Assembly (NCBI RefSeq): GCF_003335505.1
Contig: NZ_QPEX01000034.1
Span: 124,001 to 188,000 of the forward strand
DNA from: Bremerella cremea
GTDB taxonomy: Bacteria; Planctomycetota; Planctomycetia; Pirellulales; Pirellulaceae
Length of the DNA stretch: 64,000 bases
Direction of reading: 5' to 3'
Shown: positions 8,473 to 17,863 of the stretch, piece by piece
Layout of the letters: every line of letters begins with the position of its first letter
Position numbering within the stretch: the stretch's first letter is position 1
Program-made: the position numbers and the translations under genes
The notes under the pieces: model-generated
What the model saw: only the letters and a program-made list of their open reading frames with translations
The model's database searches: none
What the model was told of the DNA's origin: nothing

Positions 8473-9630
8473 ATGGTGCTCTTCCTGAAAATCGTTGCTG
8501 GGTTCTTCATTGCATTCTTGTTGCTCGTCGTGTTTGTGTACTATTTCATTCGGTGGAAGTTCGGCAACTGGATCAAAAAGTTTGCCGACGCGATGAAAGA
8601 AGCATTCGCAGGAGGTGTTCCTCCGTTTCGAATTCACTTGCGCAAGCGAGAGCCTAGCGAAGAGGAAGACGAAGACGATTGGGTGCCGCGTGAAAACCGT
8701 GAGGCGTTCGAGGAATACTGCGCCGAATTCGAGAGCCTTGGTTTTATCAAGCTGGAAGACTACTTCATCGACGAAATCGCGGCCCAAATGCGGGTGTTTG
8801 TGGATGAATCGACGCGAACTTACGGGGTGGTTTATTCCCATCCGATGCTCAACGTTTGGTGCGACATCGTCCGTAAGTTCGAGGACGGTACCGGCTGGAC
8901 GTTTGGGCTCGTCAAATACCATGGGATGGATTCCCCGCCCCATTCGACGCACAAGTTTTTCCCGGACGAATCGCTGGCCGATATGGTTGCGAAATTTCAG
9001 CAAGAGGCTCCGCGCGAAGGAGCAATTCTGGTTTCAAAAGAAGACTTCCCAGCCTTCTTCGAGAAAGAATACGCCGCGGAAATGGACTGGCGAATCGAGC
9101 GGTGTGGCCCAACCGAACAAGAGGTACGCCGCATTGCGGATCTTGATGGCCAGGAGTGCACCGACCAGATGGTCCAGCAAACTCAAATGCAATGGAGGCT
9201 GGCGATTGCCGAATTTCAGAAGGAACGTGTACTGAAAAGGTATCGCAAAGAGGCAGAGCTCGATTCTTTCCAGTGGGACTATCTGCAAAATTACGGCGTG
9301 GTGGTTCATCACAAGATGACCGCGGAAGAGCTGCTGAATCTTTACGACGAAGATTACTTTCCTGTGCACCACATGGAAATCGAAGAGGAAGATCTCGACG
9401 ACGAAGATATTGCCCAGCAGACGGCGTGGGAAAAGCGTCTCGGGGAACTACGGACCGCTCTGGGAAAAGGATCGCCGCAGGAAGTCTTCCGCAATATGAT
9501 CGAACTCGGAAATGGAAGTGCGACTCACAAGTGGGAATTCAAAAAATCGGTCAGCGACCCGGTCGTAGCGGATATCTGGACACGCACCTACCAAGACGAA
9601 GAAAACCAAAATTGGGATGACGAGGACTAG
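8473..9630 (+). CDS. Membrane-anchored acidic protein of unknown function
   Basis: 385 aa. An N-terminal transmembrane segment (MVLFLKIVAGFFIAFLLLVVFVYYFI) is followed by a short basic stretch, placing the large acidic remainder on one side of the membrane. The rest is rich in Glu/Asp, with strongly acidic segments (EEEDEDD, EIEEEDLDDEDIA) and the tail NQNWDDED. I recognise no domain. The frame is open from 8326, but the extra 49 codons lie within a dispersed repeat, so I take the ATG at 8473, directly before the membrane segment. It converges on the next gene with only 7 bases between the stops. Confidence 0.7.
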   Translation: MVLFLKIVAGFFIAFLLLVVFVYYFIRWKFGNWIKKFADAMKEAFAGGVPPFRIHLRKREPSEEEDEDDWVPRENREAFEEYCAEFESLGFIKLEDYFIDEIAAQMRVFVDESTRTYGVVYSHPMLNVWCDIVRKFEDGTGWTFGLVKYHGMDSPPHSTHKFFPDESLADMVAKFQQEAPREGAILVSKEDFPAFFEKEYAAEMDWRIERCGPTEQEVRRIADLDGQECTDQMVQQTQMQWRLAIAEFQKERVLKRYRKEAELDSFQWDYLQNYGVVVHHKMTAEELLNLYDEDYFPVHHMEIEEEDLDDEDIAQQTAWEKRLGELRTALGKGSPQEVFRNMIELGNGSATHKWEFKKSVSDPVVADIWTRTYQDEENQNWDDED

Positions 9631-9637
9631 CCGTCTG

Positions 9638-11005
9638 TTAATTCGGTTCCTGCCGCCCCAGCAAGCGGCGGAGGCAACGTTCGAGCTGGCCGTCGCGGAA
9701 GGTGTAGCCGGTGGTTTCCAAGACCTGGGGCTGCATGTGGCAACTGGCCAATAGCAGGTCGTCGGCCATTTCACCCAGCAGCATGTGCAGGGCGAATTTG
9801 GGCACCGGGAATGGTGTCGGGCGCGAGAGGACGCGCCCGAGTGTCTTGGTAAACTCTTGGTTGGTGACCGGCTTGGGAGAACTAAGATTGACCGGTCCGT
9901 GAATCGCATCGTTCATCACCAGGTGATGCAAACCGCCAACCACGTCGTCGAGCGAGATCCAGCTCCAATACTGTTTGCCGCTGGAGATTCGGCCCCCCAG
10001 GGCGAACTTGAAGGGGGTTAGCATCTGTGCGAGCGCGCCTCCCTTAGGGCTAAGCACCATGCCGAGACGGGCGTGGGCCACGCGTATACCAGCTTCCCGC
10101 GCCGGATCGGCAGCCGCTTCCCATTGCTGGCAAACCTCAGGCAGAAAACCTTGCCCCGGAGGCGCCTCTTCGGTCAAGATTTCGTCGTCGCGATCGCCGT
10201 AAAAACCCATCGCCGAAGCACACACGAGAACCTTCGGTGGGTTTTTCAGCTTGGCCAACGACTCGCTGATTAGCTTGGTGCCTGCCACGCGCGACTGGCG
10301 AATGGCCTGTTTTTTTTGCTCGGTCCAGCGTCCCACAATGCTTTCGCCAGCCAAGTGAATGACAGCATCGAGACCTTCTAACGCGGTGGTGTCGATCTGT
10401 TGGTTTTTGATGTCCCACTGAATGGTATGCGGGCCGGCGCTGCGCGAGATTTCGACGACTTCGTGCCCGCCGGTCGAAAGGAAAGGCGCAAGCTGCGAAC
10501 CAACCAGGCCGCTCGCTCCGGTGATGGCAATTTTCATGGTGGGACGTTCCTGGTACTTGGCATGGGCGATGAGGTCGAAGGTGGTCGTATCGTGACGATA
10601 GCGGAACATCTGAAGCAACATTTGTTCCACTTGCGACTTGCCGAATCGCTGACCGAGCGAACCGCCAGGGATTTGGTAATCGACCTCATCTTGTAGCACG
10701 CAGTGATCGCCGTCGACCGGGGAGAAGCGGTGGGTGTGCTCCCAACGGGCAAACGGGCCAGAAACCTGACGATCGCGGAAGTAGTCGTTCGGCTGCAGTT
10801 CGGTATGTTCGGCAACCCAGCGAATGGGAAAGCCTGCTAGACGCATCCGCATCACCACGCGGCTACCGGGCTCGATCGAATTGGCCCGCTGCTCTATCCG
10901 GACGTTTTCCCAGGGAGGGATCAACCGGTCGAGTGCCCCAGGCCGCTGGTGCCAACGAAAAGCCGCGTCGACCGTCACCGGAAGTTTGCTGCGAAACGTA
11001 AACAT
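9638..11005 (-). CDS. SRPBCC domain fused to a TIGR01777 (YfcH/SulA-like) epimerase
   Basis: Two-domain protein, 455 aa from the chosen ATG at 11003-11005 (MFTFRSKLPV). Residues about 1-150 resemble the SRPBCC/cyclase-dehydrase hydrophobic-ligand-binding fold (WHQRPGALDRLIPPW, then QDEVDYQIPGG). From about 155 there is an extended SDR/epimerase with the NAD(P)-binding motif MKIAITGASGLVGSQLAPF, and TIGR01777 signatures such as DAVIHLAGESI and MGFYGDRDDE. The catalytic role of this family is not established. Fusion to SRPBCC is known in actinobacteria and planctomycetes. Upstream in the same direction is an unusual hairpin (11145-11257). Confidence 0.85.
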   Translation of the reverse strand: MFTFRSKLPVTVDAAFRWHQRPGALDRLIPPWENVRIEQRANSIEPGSRVVMRMRLAGFPIRWVAEHTELQPNDYFRDRQVSGPFARWEHTHRFSPVDGDHCVLQDEVDYQIPGGSLGQRFGKSQVEQMLLQMFRYRHDTTTFDLIAHAKYQERPTMKIAITGASGLVGSQLAPFLSTGGHEVVEISRSAGPHTIQWDIKNQQIDTTALEGLDAVIHLAGESIVGRWTEQKKQAIRQSRVAGTKLISESLAKLKNPPKVLVCASAMGFYGDRDDEILTEEAPPGQGFLPEVCQQWEAAADPAREAGIRVAHARLGMVLSPKGGALAQMLTPFKFALGGRISSGKQYWSWISLDDVVGGLHHLVMNDAIHGPVNLSSPKPVTNQEFTKTLGRVLSRPTPFPVPKFALHMLLGEMADDLLLASCHMQPQVLETTGYTFRDGQLERCLRRLLGRQEPN

Positions 11006-11144
11006 GCCCAATGCTCCGACAAGATGCCTCCAATTGAACGGTAACCGCACAGGAAACGCGAGGTTAACACGCAATTTTTAGCAAGCGTGGGGTATGTTGC
11101 CGCAGCATGCAGGACGCGCGGCAAAAAAACTTTGGGAGCAACCG

Positions 11145-11257
11145 TAGGGTACGCTGAGCGTACCAAGACCTCGCGTTAACGTTTCCGTATTTATCGCTTG
11201 CGAGAGGCAATTGCTATACAACCGATTCAAGATTTCGGTACGCACAGCGTACCCTAC
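11145..11257. repeat. Long inverted repeat between epimerase and isocitrate dehydrogenase genes
   Basis: Arms GTAGGGTACGCTGAGCGTACC (11145-11165) and GGTACGCACAGCGTACCCTAC (11237-11257) are complementary with one mismatch. Each arm also contains its own GGTACGC/GCGTACC palindrome. The 71-base spacer contains no ORF. Confidence 0.65.
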
Positions 11258-11284
11258 TTGGGTGTTGTGAGCGCTTCGGTGACG

Positions 11285-12298
11285 TTAAACGGTCACGCTG
11301 TCGAGTTGGTCGATAATGGCATCGGCGAACTCGGTGGTCGAGGCACTGCCTTTCATGTCGCCAGTCAAGGTTTTTCCTTCTGCCAGCACACGGAACAAAG
11401 AGGCCTCGATTTTCTCAGCGGCGGCGGTTTCTCCCATGTGCTTGAGCATCATGGTGCCGCTCAACAACAGCGCGGTCGGGTTGGCCAGGTTTTTGCCGGC
11501 AATATCAGGCGCTGTGCCATGCACGGCCTCGAAGACGGCAGCGTCTTCGCCCAGGTTGCCACTGGGCGTCACGCCCAAGCCACCCACCAAGCCGCTGGCC
11601 AAGTCCGAGAGGATATCGCCAAACAGGTTTTCCATCACCAGCACATCGAACTGATGCGGGTTCATCACCATCTTCATCGCGGCGGCGTCGACAATGCACT
11701 GATCGAACTCGATATCAGGATAGTCCAGAGCAACCCGTTCGCACGTATCGAGAAACAGCCCATCGCTAAGCTTTAAGATGTTGGCCTTGTGAATGCAGGT
11801 CACTTTCTTGCGACCATGACTTCTAGCCGTTTCAAAGGCAAACTTGGCAATCCGCCGCGAGCCTTTTTCTGTGATGACGCGTAAGCTTTCGACCACGCCT
11901 GGGACAACGGTGTGCTCTAGCCCGCTGTACAACCCTTCGGTGTTTTCACGCACGACGATTAAGTCGACATCTTTAAAGGGGGCTGGCACGCCTTGGAGAG
12001 TTTTGGCTGGGCGGTAGTTCGCATAGAGCTGCAGTTCTTTCCGCAGCGCGACGTTGACGCTCCGAAACCCGGTTCCGCTGGCGGTCGCCAAAGGGCCTTT
12101 TAATGCGAATTTGGTGCGGCGAATGTTATCGACGGTTTCTTGCGGCAAGGGATCGCCCGTCGCTTCGTACGAACTGAGCCCGGCTGCACATGGGATCCAT
12201 TCGATCTCGACACCGGTTGCGGCAATGACCTCACGCACGGCGTTGGTGATTTCGGGGCCGATACCATCTCCGGAAAGGAGACAAACTTGATGAGACAT
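11285..12298 (-). CDS. NAD-type isocitrate/isopropylmalate dehydrogenase family protein, probable isocitrate dehydrogenase
   Basis: Oxidative decarboxylation of isocitrate (TCA cycle) is the likely role; 337 aa. Family motifs: LLSGDGIGPEI at the N-terminus, REN(T)EGLYSGLEH for substrate binding, RSHGRKKVTCIHKANILK with the catalytic lysine region, MVMNPHQFDVLVMENLFGDILSD, and EAVHGTAPDIAGKN. The YSGLEHTVVPG segment resembles the NAD-dependent isocitrate dehydrogenases more than 3-isopropylmalate dehydrogenase, but LeuB or a homoisocitrate enzyme is not fully excluded. The ATG at 12296-12298 is chosen because AGGAG precedes it at a suitable distance. The 40 codons above it lack coding character. 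Confidence 0.88.
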   Translation of the reverse strand: MSHQVCLLSGDGIGPEITNAVREVIAATGVEIEWIPCAAGLSSYEATGDPLPQETVDNIRRTKFALKGPLATASGTGFRSVNVALRKELQLYANYRPAKTLQGVPAPFKDVDLIVVRENTEGLYSGLEHTVVPGVVESLRVITEKGSRRIAKFAFETARSHGRKKVTCIHKANILKLSDGLFLDTCERVALDYPDIEFDQCIVDAAAMKMVMNPHQFDVLVMENLFGDILSDLASGLVGGLGVTPSGNLGEDAAVFEAVHGTAPDIAGKNLANPTALLLSGTMMLKHMGETAAAEKIEASLFRVLAEGKTLTGDMKGSASTTEFADAIIDQLDSVTV

Positions 12299-12685
12299 GA
12301 AAACAATCTCCTGCGCAATGCGGAAAGCCTTCCACGCGCGATACGTCCCCGAACGAGGGACCAAAGTATTTCGCTGAGTGAGTTGTAAGGTGCTTCTATT
12401 ATTAAAGATACGATCCAAGGCCCGGTTGTCGAGCGAAACGAAATATTCCCCGACGAAGCGTTTTTACCGACCTTGAGGAAAGGACTGGCAATCCGCCGCT
12501 AGAGCTTCTTTGTGGTATCTGCGTTGCCGTTAGTCACCTGGAAGAGGCATCTTTTTCGTGTCCGAAGATTTTGCTTGCGGGCGGGAAGGTTAGTCTGTGG
12601 GGGGTTATGGTTGCCCTTGCGAAACTTCTTGCGCAAAGGTTGGGCGGCGCTGTATTCCCTTATATTGGGGAGGATCCAAGCTGCG
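12299..12685. other. Intergenic stretch without recognised genes
   Basis: 387 bases between the dehydrogenase and sixA genes, both on the minus strand. It must contain the dehydrogenase promoter. I see no repeat, hairpin or credible short ORF in it. Confidence 0.5.
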
Positions 12686-13180
12686 TCACAAGCTCAATTC
12701 TTTGGGGCGTAGCACGGTGATTAGCTGCCAAGCCTGGCCTGGGCGTAGTAAGTTTCGCCAATCCGAAGTTTCGTTGGCAAATAAGGCGGCGTTGGCGGTT
12801 GTCATCCGCTGGTTTTGATTCGACAATTGACTAACCGCTAATTCCCAACCAGGATTGTGGCCGATGATCAAGGAAGTCTGACAGTCTTCCGGCAGGTTAT
12901 CGACGGCGGCCTGGATGTCGTTGGGCGATCCGTGATAGAGAGATTTCGAGGAGACCACCTGGCGAACTTTGGGAAAGGTGCTGGCCATTAATTGCCAGGT
13001 TTGGGTGGTTCGTAGGGCTGCCGAGTGAACCACGATATCGGGGTTCCAACCCAGGCTGGCCAGGGCTGCGGCAATGCGTGGAGCATCGCGGTTTCCTCGA
13101 CGATTTAAGGGGCGATCAAAATCGGCTACATCATCTTCCCAAGAACTCTTCGCGTGCCGCATCAGGATCATTCGTTTCAT
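12686..13180 (-). CDS. sixA: SixA-like phosphohistidine phosphatase
   Basis: Histidine phosphatase superfamily enzyme, 164 aa, close to the SixA length. The RHG-type motif is LMRHAKSSW (His9 as phospho-acceptor), followed by DRPLNRRGNRDAPRIAAAL. The second histidine lies in LIIGHNPGWE. SixA-type enzymes dephosphorylate phosphohistidine on phosphotransfer proteins in E. coli, but in many phyla they are linked to CHAD and Ppx genes, as here. The gene is divergent from the Ppx/CHAD operon over a 197-base spacer, which suggests shared control. Confidence 0.88.
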   Translation of the reverse strand: MKRMILMRHAKSSWEDDVADFDRPLNRRGNRDAPRIAAALASLGWNPDIVVHSAALRTTQTWQLMASTFPKVRQVVSSKSLYHGSPNDIQAAVDNLPEDCQTSLIIGHNPGWELAVSQLSNQNQRMTTANAALFANETSDWRNLLRPGQAWQLITVLRPKELSL

Positions 13181-13377
13181 GCGTGGGCCCTTCTTGCTGT
13201 GTTAAGGTGGCTGGCCATGCTCGGGGACGCTGGCCAAGCCGGGGCCGGTTGGCGACATACGTTTTGCCTGCAACGAATCCATTCGCGCGAACGGCCAGCC
13301 CGCTGCCCCATTGTGCCTCTTTGTTTCGCTTAGGGGTATGTGCCCCTTCGAACTTTTGACGTGAGAATGCAATCAAC

Positions 13378-15021
13378 ATGAGTCAACACCCTTCCGAAGC
13401 ACCTGGCGAGACACTGGAAGCTTTGCCCTCGAATTACGAAGAACAAGCCCGCGTGGCCGCGATTGATATTGGCTCGAATAGTATGCGGCTGGTGGTTGCG
13501 CAGATTTTGCCAGGTTTCGATTATCGCGTCTTGGACGAGGAACGCGAGTCGACCCGCCTCGCGCACAGCTTGGCGGTGAACGGCTGCCTGGACGAAGGGG
13601 CGATCGAGTTGTCTCTGGCGGCGCTGCGTCGCTTTAAGAAGATCGCCGAAGGGTTTGGGGTAGATAACATCCGCACGATCGCGACATGTGCCGTGCGCGA
13701 GGCCAGCAACGGCGAAGAGTTTTGCCGCCGGGCGAAGGAAGAGGTCGGGATCGAGATCGAAGTAATTTCGTCGCAAATGGAAGGGCAATTGGCTTTCAAG
13801 AGCGTCGCCCAGGCCTTCGATATCCGCGACATGAACGTGGCCATCGCCGACATTGGCGGTGGTAGTACCGAAATTGTTTACGCTTGCGGTGGGCACGTCG
13901 AAGAGATCTTTCCGACCAATCTTGGCTGTGTGCGGGTAACGGAAGAGTTTGGTATTAACGACGAGCTTTTTACCACGCCCGATAGTTTTAAACGGTTGAT
14001 CGCCGGGATCGATAAAGAGCTGAAAACGCTGGTAAAAAAACGCCCGTTTATTCCCCAGGTATTGTTTGGCACCGGCGGAACCTTCACCACGCTGGCCAGC
14101 ATGTTGATGATGCAGCGGGGGGAAGTTGGCCAGGTGGAATGGGGCTACCGCGTGCATCGCGCCGACGTGAGCCACATGCTCGATCAGCTTAGCAAGATGA
14201 CCCTCAAGCAGCGAAAATCACTGGCCGGGCTCAGTGCCGACCGTGCTGACATTATCGTGGCTGGCATCGCGGTGATCGACCGGCTGATGCACCGCCTGGA
14301 TGTGAACATGCTGCGAATTCACGATCGTGGTATTCGCGACGGCTTGATGCTTTCGATGATCGAAGATTTGCAGCCAGGGTTGGGGAGCGAAAAGGCGGCT
14401 GCCGAAGAACAGCGCCGTCTGGAAGCGATGGAAGCTTTTTCGCGCAGTTGCGGCGTCGATATGATTCACACCAAGCACGTCGCTTTGTTGGCAGTCAGCT
14501 TGTTTCGCCAGTTGGCCCCCATCTTTCAGTTGAAAGAGACCGACGACGACACGATCTTCGCCTCGGCGATGCTGCAAGATGTGGGCTATTTGATCAACTA
14601 CGAAAAACACCACAAGCATAGTTACAGCTTGATCTTGAACAGCCAATTGCCGGGCTTTTCGCGGTATGCTCTGGAAATTGTCGCCAACGTGGCTCGGTAT
14701 CATCGGGGGGCGAATCCAAAAAAGAAGCATGGAAATTTCACCCGTTTGAGCGACAATGATCAGTTGCGAGTCAAGCAATTGGCGGCCATTTTACGTTTGG
14801 CCGGGGCGCTCGATCGAAGTCATCGGCAACAGGTTTCCCAAGTGGAAGTCGTTGCCCAGCCGGATCACATCTATGTTTCTGTCGAAGCCACCGGCGATCC
14901 GGAAGTCGATTTGTGGGCAGCTCGATCGCGTACTGAATTGTTTTGTAAGGCATTTAATACCGACATCCGCTTTGGGCTTCACCGCCCGACGCCTGGCAGC
15001 GTCCCGAACGAACTGAGTTAA
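13378..15021 (+). CDS. Ppx/GppA exopolyphosphatase family protein
   Basis: Exopolyphosphatase or guanosine pentaphosphate phosphohydrolase, 547 aa. The N-terminal ASKHA-fold domain contains VAAIDIGSNSMRLVV (about 22-36, phosphate 1 loop) and IADIGGGSTEIV (about 156-167, phosphate 2 loop), with the catalytic Glu region between them (TCAVREASN). Residues about 350-520 form an HD-like C-terminal domain (HTKHVALLAVSLF, LQDVGYLINYEKHHKHS, ARYHRG). That architecture matches long Ppx proteins. It is followed 5 bases later by a CHAD gene, a strong association with polyphosphate metabolism. Sequence alone cannot separate Ppx from GppA activity. Confidence 0.92.
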   Translation: MSQHPSEAPGETLEALPSNYEEQARVAAIDIGSNSMRLVVAQILPGFDYRVLDEERESTRLAHSLAVNGCLDEGAIELSLAALRRFKKIAEGFGVDNIRTIATCAVREASNGEEFCRRAKEEVGIEIEVISSQMEGQLAFKSVAQAFDIRDMNVAIADIGGGSTEIVYACGGHVEEIFPTNLGCVRVTEEFGINDELFTTPDSFKRLIAGIDKELKTLVKKRPFIPQVLFGTGGTFTTLASMLMMQRGEVGQVEWGYRVHRADVSHMLDQLSKMTLKQRKSLAGLSADRADIIVAGIAVIDRLMHRLDVNMLRIHDRGIRDGLMLSMIEDLQPGLGSEKAAAEEQRRLEAMEAFSRSCGVDMIHTKHVALLAVSLFRQLAPIFQLKETDDDTIFASAMLQDVGYLINYEKHHKHSYSLILNSQLPGFSRYALEIVANVARYHRGANPKKKHGNFTRLSDNDQLRVKQLAAILRLAGALDRSHRQQVSQVEVVAQPDHIYVSVEATGDPEVDLWAARSRTELFCKAFNTDIRFGLHRPTPGSVPNELS

Positions 15022-15026
15022 TTTTC

Positions 15027-15968
15027 ATGGCAAACAACGGCAAGTGGCTGGAAGACTTCGAGCCAGGCCACGCGATCTCTGAGGTGGCTCGTGCAGCGAT
15101 TGCGACTCGGTCGACGCGGATGCTCGAGTGCCTGCCGTTGGCTGCTAAGAAGTGGAAAGAAGACGTCGAGCACGTCCACCATTTGCGAACCTGGGCGCGA
15201 CGAACCCAGTCGGCGCTGCAGCTTTTTGCTTTGCTGCTTCCCTTGAAACGCTTGACCAGCTTGCGAAAGGCCACGCAACGATTGCGCAAGGCCGCTTGCC
15301 CGGCGCGTGATTTGGATGTTTTTCAGAAACGGATTCGCAAGTCGAAGTTCGATTTCGCCGAGGGAGAACGGGAAGAAGTTCTGGCCTATCTTCAAAAGCT
15401 GCGCAAGCGTGCCCAGCTAAGCATTGTCGACGCTAATCGTTGGGCCCGTGAAAGGGACATAGCCAGGGAGTGTCGTGGACTTGTCAAGCGAATCCGCTGG
15501 CGAGAGGTGGCCGAAGAAGAAACGTTGGAAACGATCGCTCCTACCTTGCTGGAACCGATGATGGTACGGTTCTTCCATTACTCGCAACTGTTAAACGAAT
15601 CGCCTGAGTCGTTGCATCAGATGCGGATCGAAGGCAAGAAGGCGCGCTATGCGATGGAGTTGGTCGAAGGAGGTTTTCCGCCCAGCTTCCGCCAAGAGCT
15701 TTATCCCGCCTTTGAAGAAGTCCAGGCCAAGCTAGGCGTGATCAACGACCATCACACGGCGATCGAGAAAATCGAAGGTTGGCAGGCCCAAACTTCGGCG
15801 AAGAAGTTTCCGCCGGTGCTGCTCCGCATGGTCGAACACGAGAAGGCTCAGTTCGATCGCAAAGCGGATGCGTTCCGCGTGTGGTGGACGCAAGAGCGGG
15901 CGGTCGAATTGAAGAACCACTTCGACCGCTTTCTGGGTGGCCTCGGAATGCCGGTTGCCGAGAGCTAA
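15027..15968 (+). CDS. CHAD domain protein
   Basis: CHAD (conserved histidine alpha-helical domain) protein, 313 aa. It shows the histidine- and arginine-rich helical repeats of the family: VHHLRTWARRTQSALQLF near residue 50 and LHQMRIEGKKARYAMELV near residue 195, the latter the second half of the internal duplication. CHAD domains bind inorganic polyphosphate. The gene starts 5 bases after the Ppx stop codon, so the two are translated from one mRNA, and sixA diverges upstream. The likely role is targeting to, or organising, polyphosphate granules. There is no CYTH domain. Confidence 0.9.
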   Translation: MANNGKWLEDFEPGHAISEVARAAIATRSTRMLECLPLAAKKWKEDVEHVHHLRTWARRTQSALQLFALLLPLKRLTSLRKATQRLRKAACPARDLDVFQKRIRKSKFDFAEGEREEVLAYLQKLRKRAQLSIVDANRWARERDIARECRGLVKRIRWREVAEEETLETIAPTLLEPMMVRFFHYSQLLNESPESLHQMRIEGKKARYAMELVEGGFPPSFRQELYPAFEEVQAKLGVINDHHTAIEKIEGWQAQTSAKKFPPVLLRMVEHEKAQFDRKADAFRVWWTQERAVELKNHFDRFLGGLGMPVAES

Positions 15969-16623
15969 TCGTCGCTGCCACCGTTGATCAAATCGACGAT
16001 TGCAGCCTAAATTTATGGGTGCCATGCTCTCGTCTTCGTGAGTATGCGAAGCAGAGAAAACATGCCGACGAAGACGACGGCATGGCACCCAATTTCGCCC
16101 CGCTTCGTAGGTCAGGCTGTTTTGACACCAACCAGGGAAGGGTTGCCCATGTTCTTGGACTGATTCCGTCAGGCACAGCTTGACTTACCAGGAAGGACCT
16201 GGAAAGGGTTGCTCGTGTGCGATTGGTTGTCCCCTGCTCTTCGTCTGCTTCTTAGCAGCCCCGAAGGGGCGACCGTTAATAGCCAGGGGCGGAAGCCCCT
16301 GGAAAAGCGTGGAAAAACAAATCAGAGCCCTGGAAGGGCGACCGAAGGCATCGGTTCAAAGCGACGACCGCCCTTTCAGGGCTTGTTCTTTGTTCGGCCC
16401 TATTCCAGGGGCTTGCACCCCTGGCTATTAACGGCCGCCCCCTTGGGGCTTTCTAGCGCCAAGCAACATTTACGAAGGCATCGACAACCAATCTGAAAAG
16501 CGATTACCGGCTTCAAGCTAGGCAGAGGGGGAAATGCTGTCAACATGGCTGAGACACGCATGCCGACGAAGAGGACGGCATGGCACCGGTAATGGGGCGA
16601 TTCTAATTGTGAAACGGTTAATA
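15969..16623. other. Intergenic region occupied by a large duplicated repeat element
   Basis: About 655 bases with no credible gene. The 529-base copy A of a structured repeat fills most of it, followed by a half REP-like unit (about 16556-16589). Confidence 0.7.
16021..16549. repeat. Large structured repeat element, copy A
   Basis: Near-identical to 24668-25198; I count about ten differences over roughly 530 bases. It begins with a REP-like palindrome (about 16021-16090). Its core is a nested palindrome: outer arms 16257-16304 and 16403-16450 (AGCCCCGAAGGGGCGACC against its imperfect complement), and inner arms 16326-16340 and 16369-16383 (AGCCCTGGAAGGGCG). No transposase is encoded. ORFs crossing it on both strands are typical spurious products of this kind of repeat. 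Confidence 0.85.
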
Positions 16624-17202
16624 CTACGCCGAGGGCGTTTCGCGAACCAACTGGCTCACTTGCTTGAACTGTGGTGTCCCGGCCACGCGGCACCATTCAA
16701 ACAAAACGGCTTCGGTGGTGGTCAGCGTGACACCGTTTGCTTCCATCCGGCGCAGGGCGATGCGTTTGTCTTGCCGAAATCTTGAGCCGACAGCGTCCAC
16801 TGCCAGCAGCACATCGTAACCCATGGCCACCAGGTCGAGTGCCGTTTGCTGCACGCAGACATGCGCTTCGATGCCGGCCAGTAAGATCTTTGGTCGCGCT
16901 AGCGTGGCCAGTTGATCGGCCAGGCAGGGGCAACTGCTGAACTCGAGTTTCTCGGGCAGGGTTCCCATCCGCTCGGCTAGTTCCGGAACCGTGGCACCAA
17001 GCCCTTTGGGGTACTGCTCGGTTCCCAGAATCGGAACTTCCAACACAGCGGCTCCGTCTAAGAGTCGCCGAGTATTCCACAAGATGGTCGCCGATTTTTC
17101 AATGGCCGGCAGCAGCTTTTCCTGCATATCGATGACCAGCAAAGCCGTGTTTAGCGGGGTCATTAGCAGTGGATTATGAATTGGTTCGGGCATGATAGGC
17201 AA
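16624..17202 (-). CDS. Isochorismatase-superfamily cysteine hydrolase
   Basis: Hydrolase of the isochorismatase/nicotinamidase superfamily, 192 aa. The catalytic triad is visible: Asp25 in LLVIDMQEK, Lys85 in LPEKLEFSSC and Cys116 in GIEAHVCVQQT. The short length and absence of the extra metal motif of nicotinamidases favour the YcaC-like/isochorismatase-like group. The physiological substrate is unknown. Start at 17202 is kept, although an internal ATG three codons later is equally possible. It is divergent from hslVU, so the two may share the 17203-17324 spacer for promoters. Confidence 0.88.
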   Translation of the reverse strand: MPIMPEPIHNPLLMTPLNTALLVIDMQEKLLPAIEKSATILWNTRRLLDGAAVLEVPILGTEQYPKGLGATVPELAERMGTLPEKLEFSSCPCLADQLATLARPKILLAGIEAHVCVQQTALDLVAMGYDVLLAVDAVGSRFRQDKRIALRRMEANGVTLTTTEAVLFEWCRVAGTPQFKQVSQLVRETPSA

Positions 17203-17324
17203 TCAAGGGCGAACATGAGTTAGCAGATGCTCCTAGCCGCTGAAGTCATTTTGCGACACAATACAGGGCGGAACATCAACTCGAACTTGTTAATTGTGAA
17301 TCACCCGCGCGAGAGGCTTCCCGC

Positions 17325-17863
17325 ATGAGAATTCGTTCGACCACCATTCTGGCCGTTCGCCACAACGGCGAGGTCGCCATTGGCGGCGATGGTCAAGTTA
17401 CCATGAACACCAGCGTGATGAAATCGGACGCCTCGAAGATTCGTCCTTTACTAGGGGGCAAAGTCTGGTGTGGCTTTGCCGGTTCGACGGCGGACGCGTT
17501 TGCCTTGTTAGAACGCTTTGAATCGATGCTCAAAGACTTCCCCGGCAACGTCCCCAAGGCGGCGACCGAATTGGCCAAACAGTGGCGCACCGATCGCTCG
17601 ATGCGGCGTTTAGAGGCATTGATGGTCGTGGTCGATGCCCAGCAGACGTTGCTGCTTTCGGGCACCGGCGACGTCATTCAGCCGACCGATGGCATCCTCG
17701 GTATTGGTTCAGGCGGCAACTATGCTACCTCGGCCGCCAAAGCACTGGTGAAGCATAGCTCGCTTTCGGCGGAAGAGATTGTCCGCGAAAGCTTGAAGAT
17801 TGCTGCCGACATCGATATTTACACCAACGACAACATCAAGATTCATCGCGTGGAGAAGGACTA

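Noticed and set aside
13330..14175. 281-codon ORF opposite the Ppx gene
   Set aside because: Antisense to conserved Ppx motifs and without a recognisable product.
16209..16496. ORFs across the duplicated repeats (also 24827-25294)
   Set aside because: They encode low-complexity translations of palindromic DNA (e.g. SPEGATVNSQG) and lie inside a repeat present in two copies.
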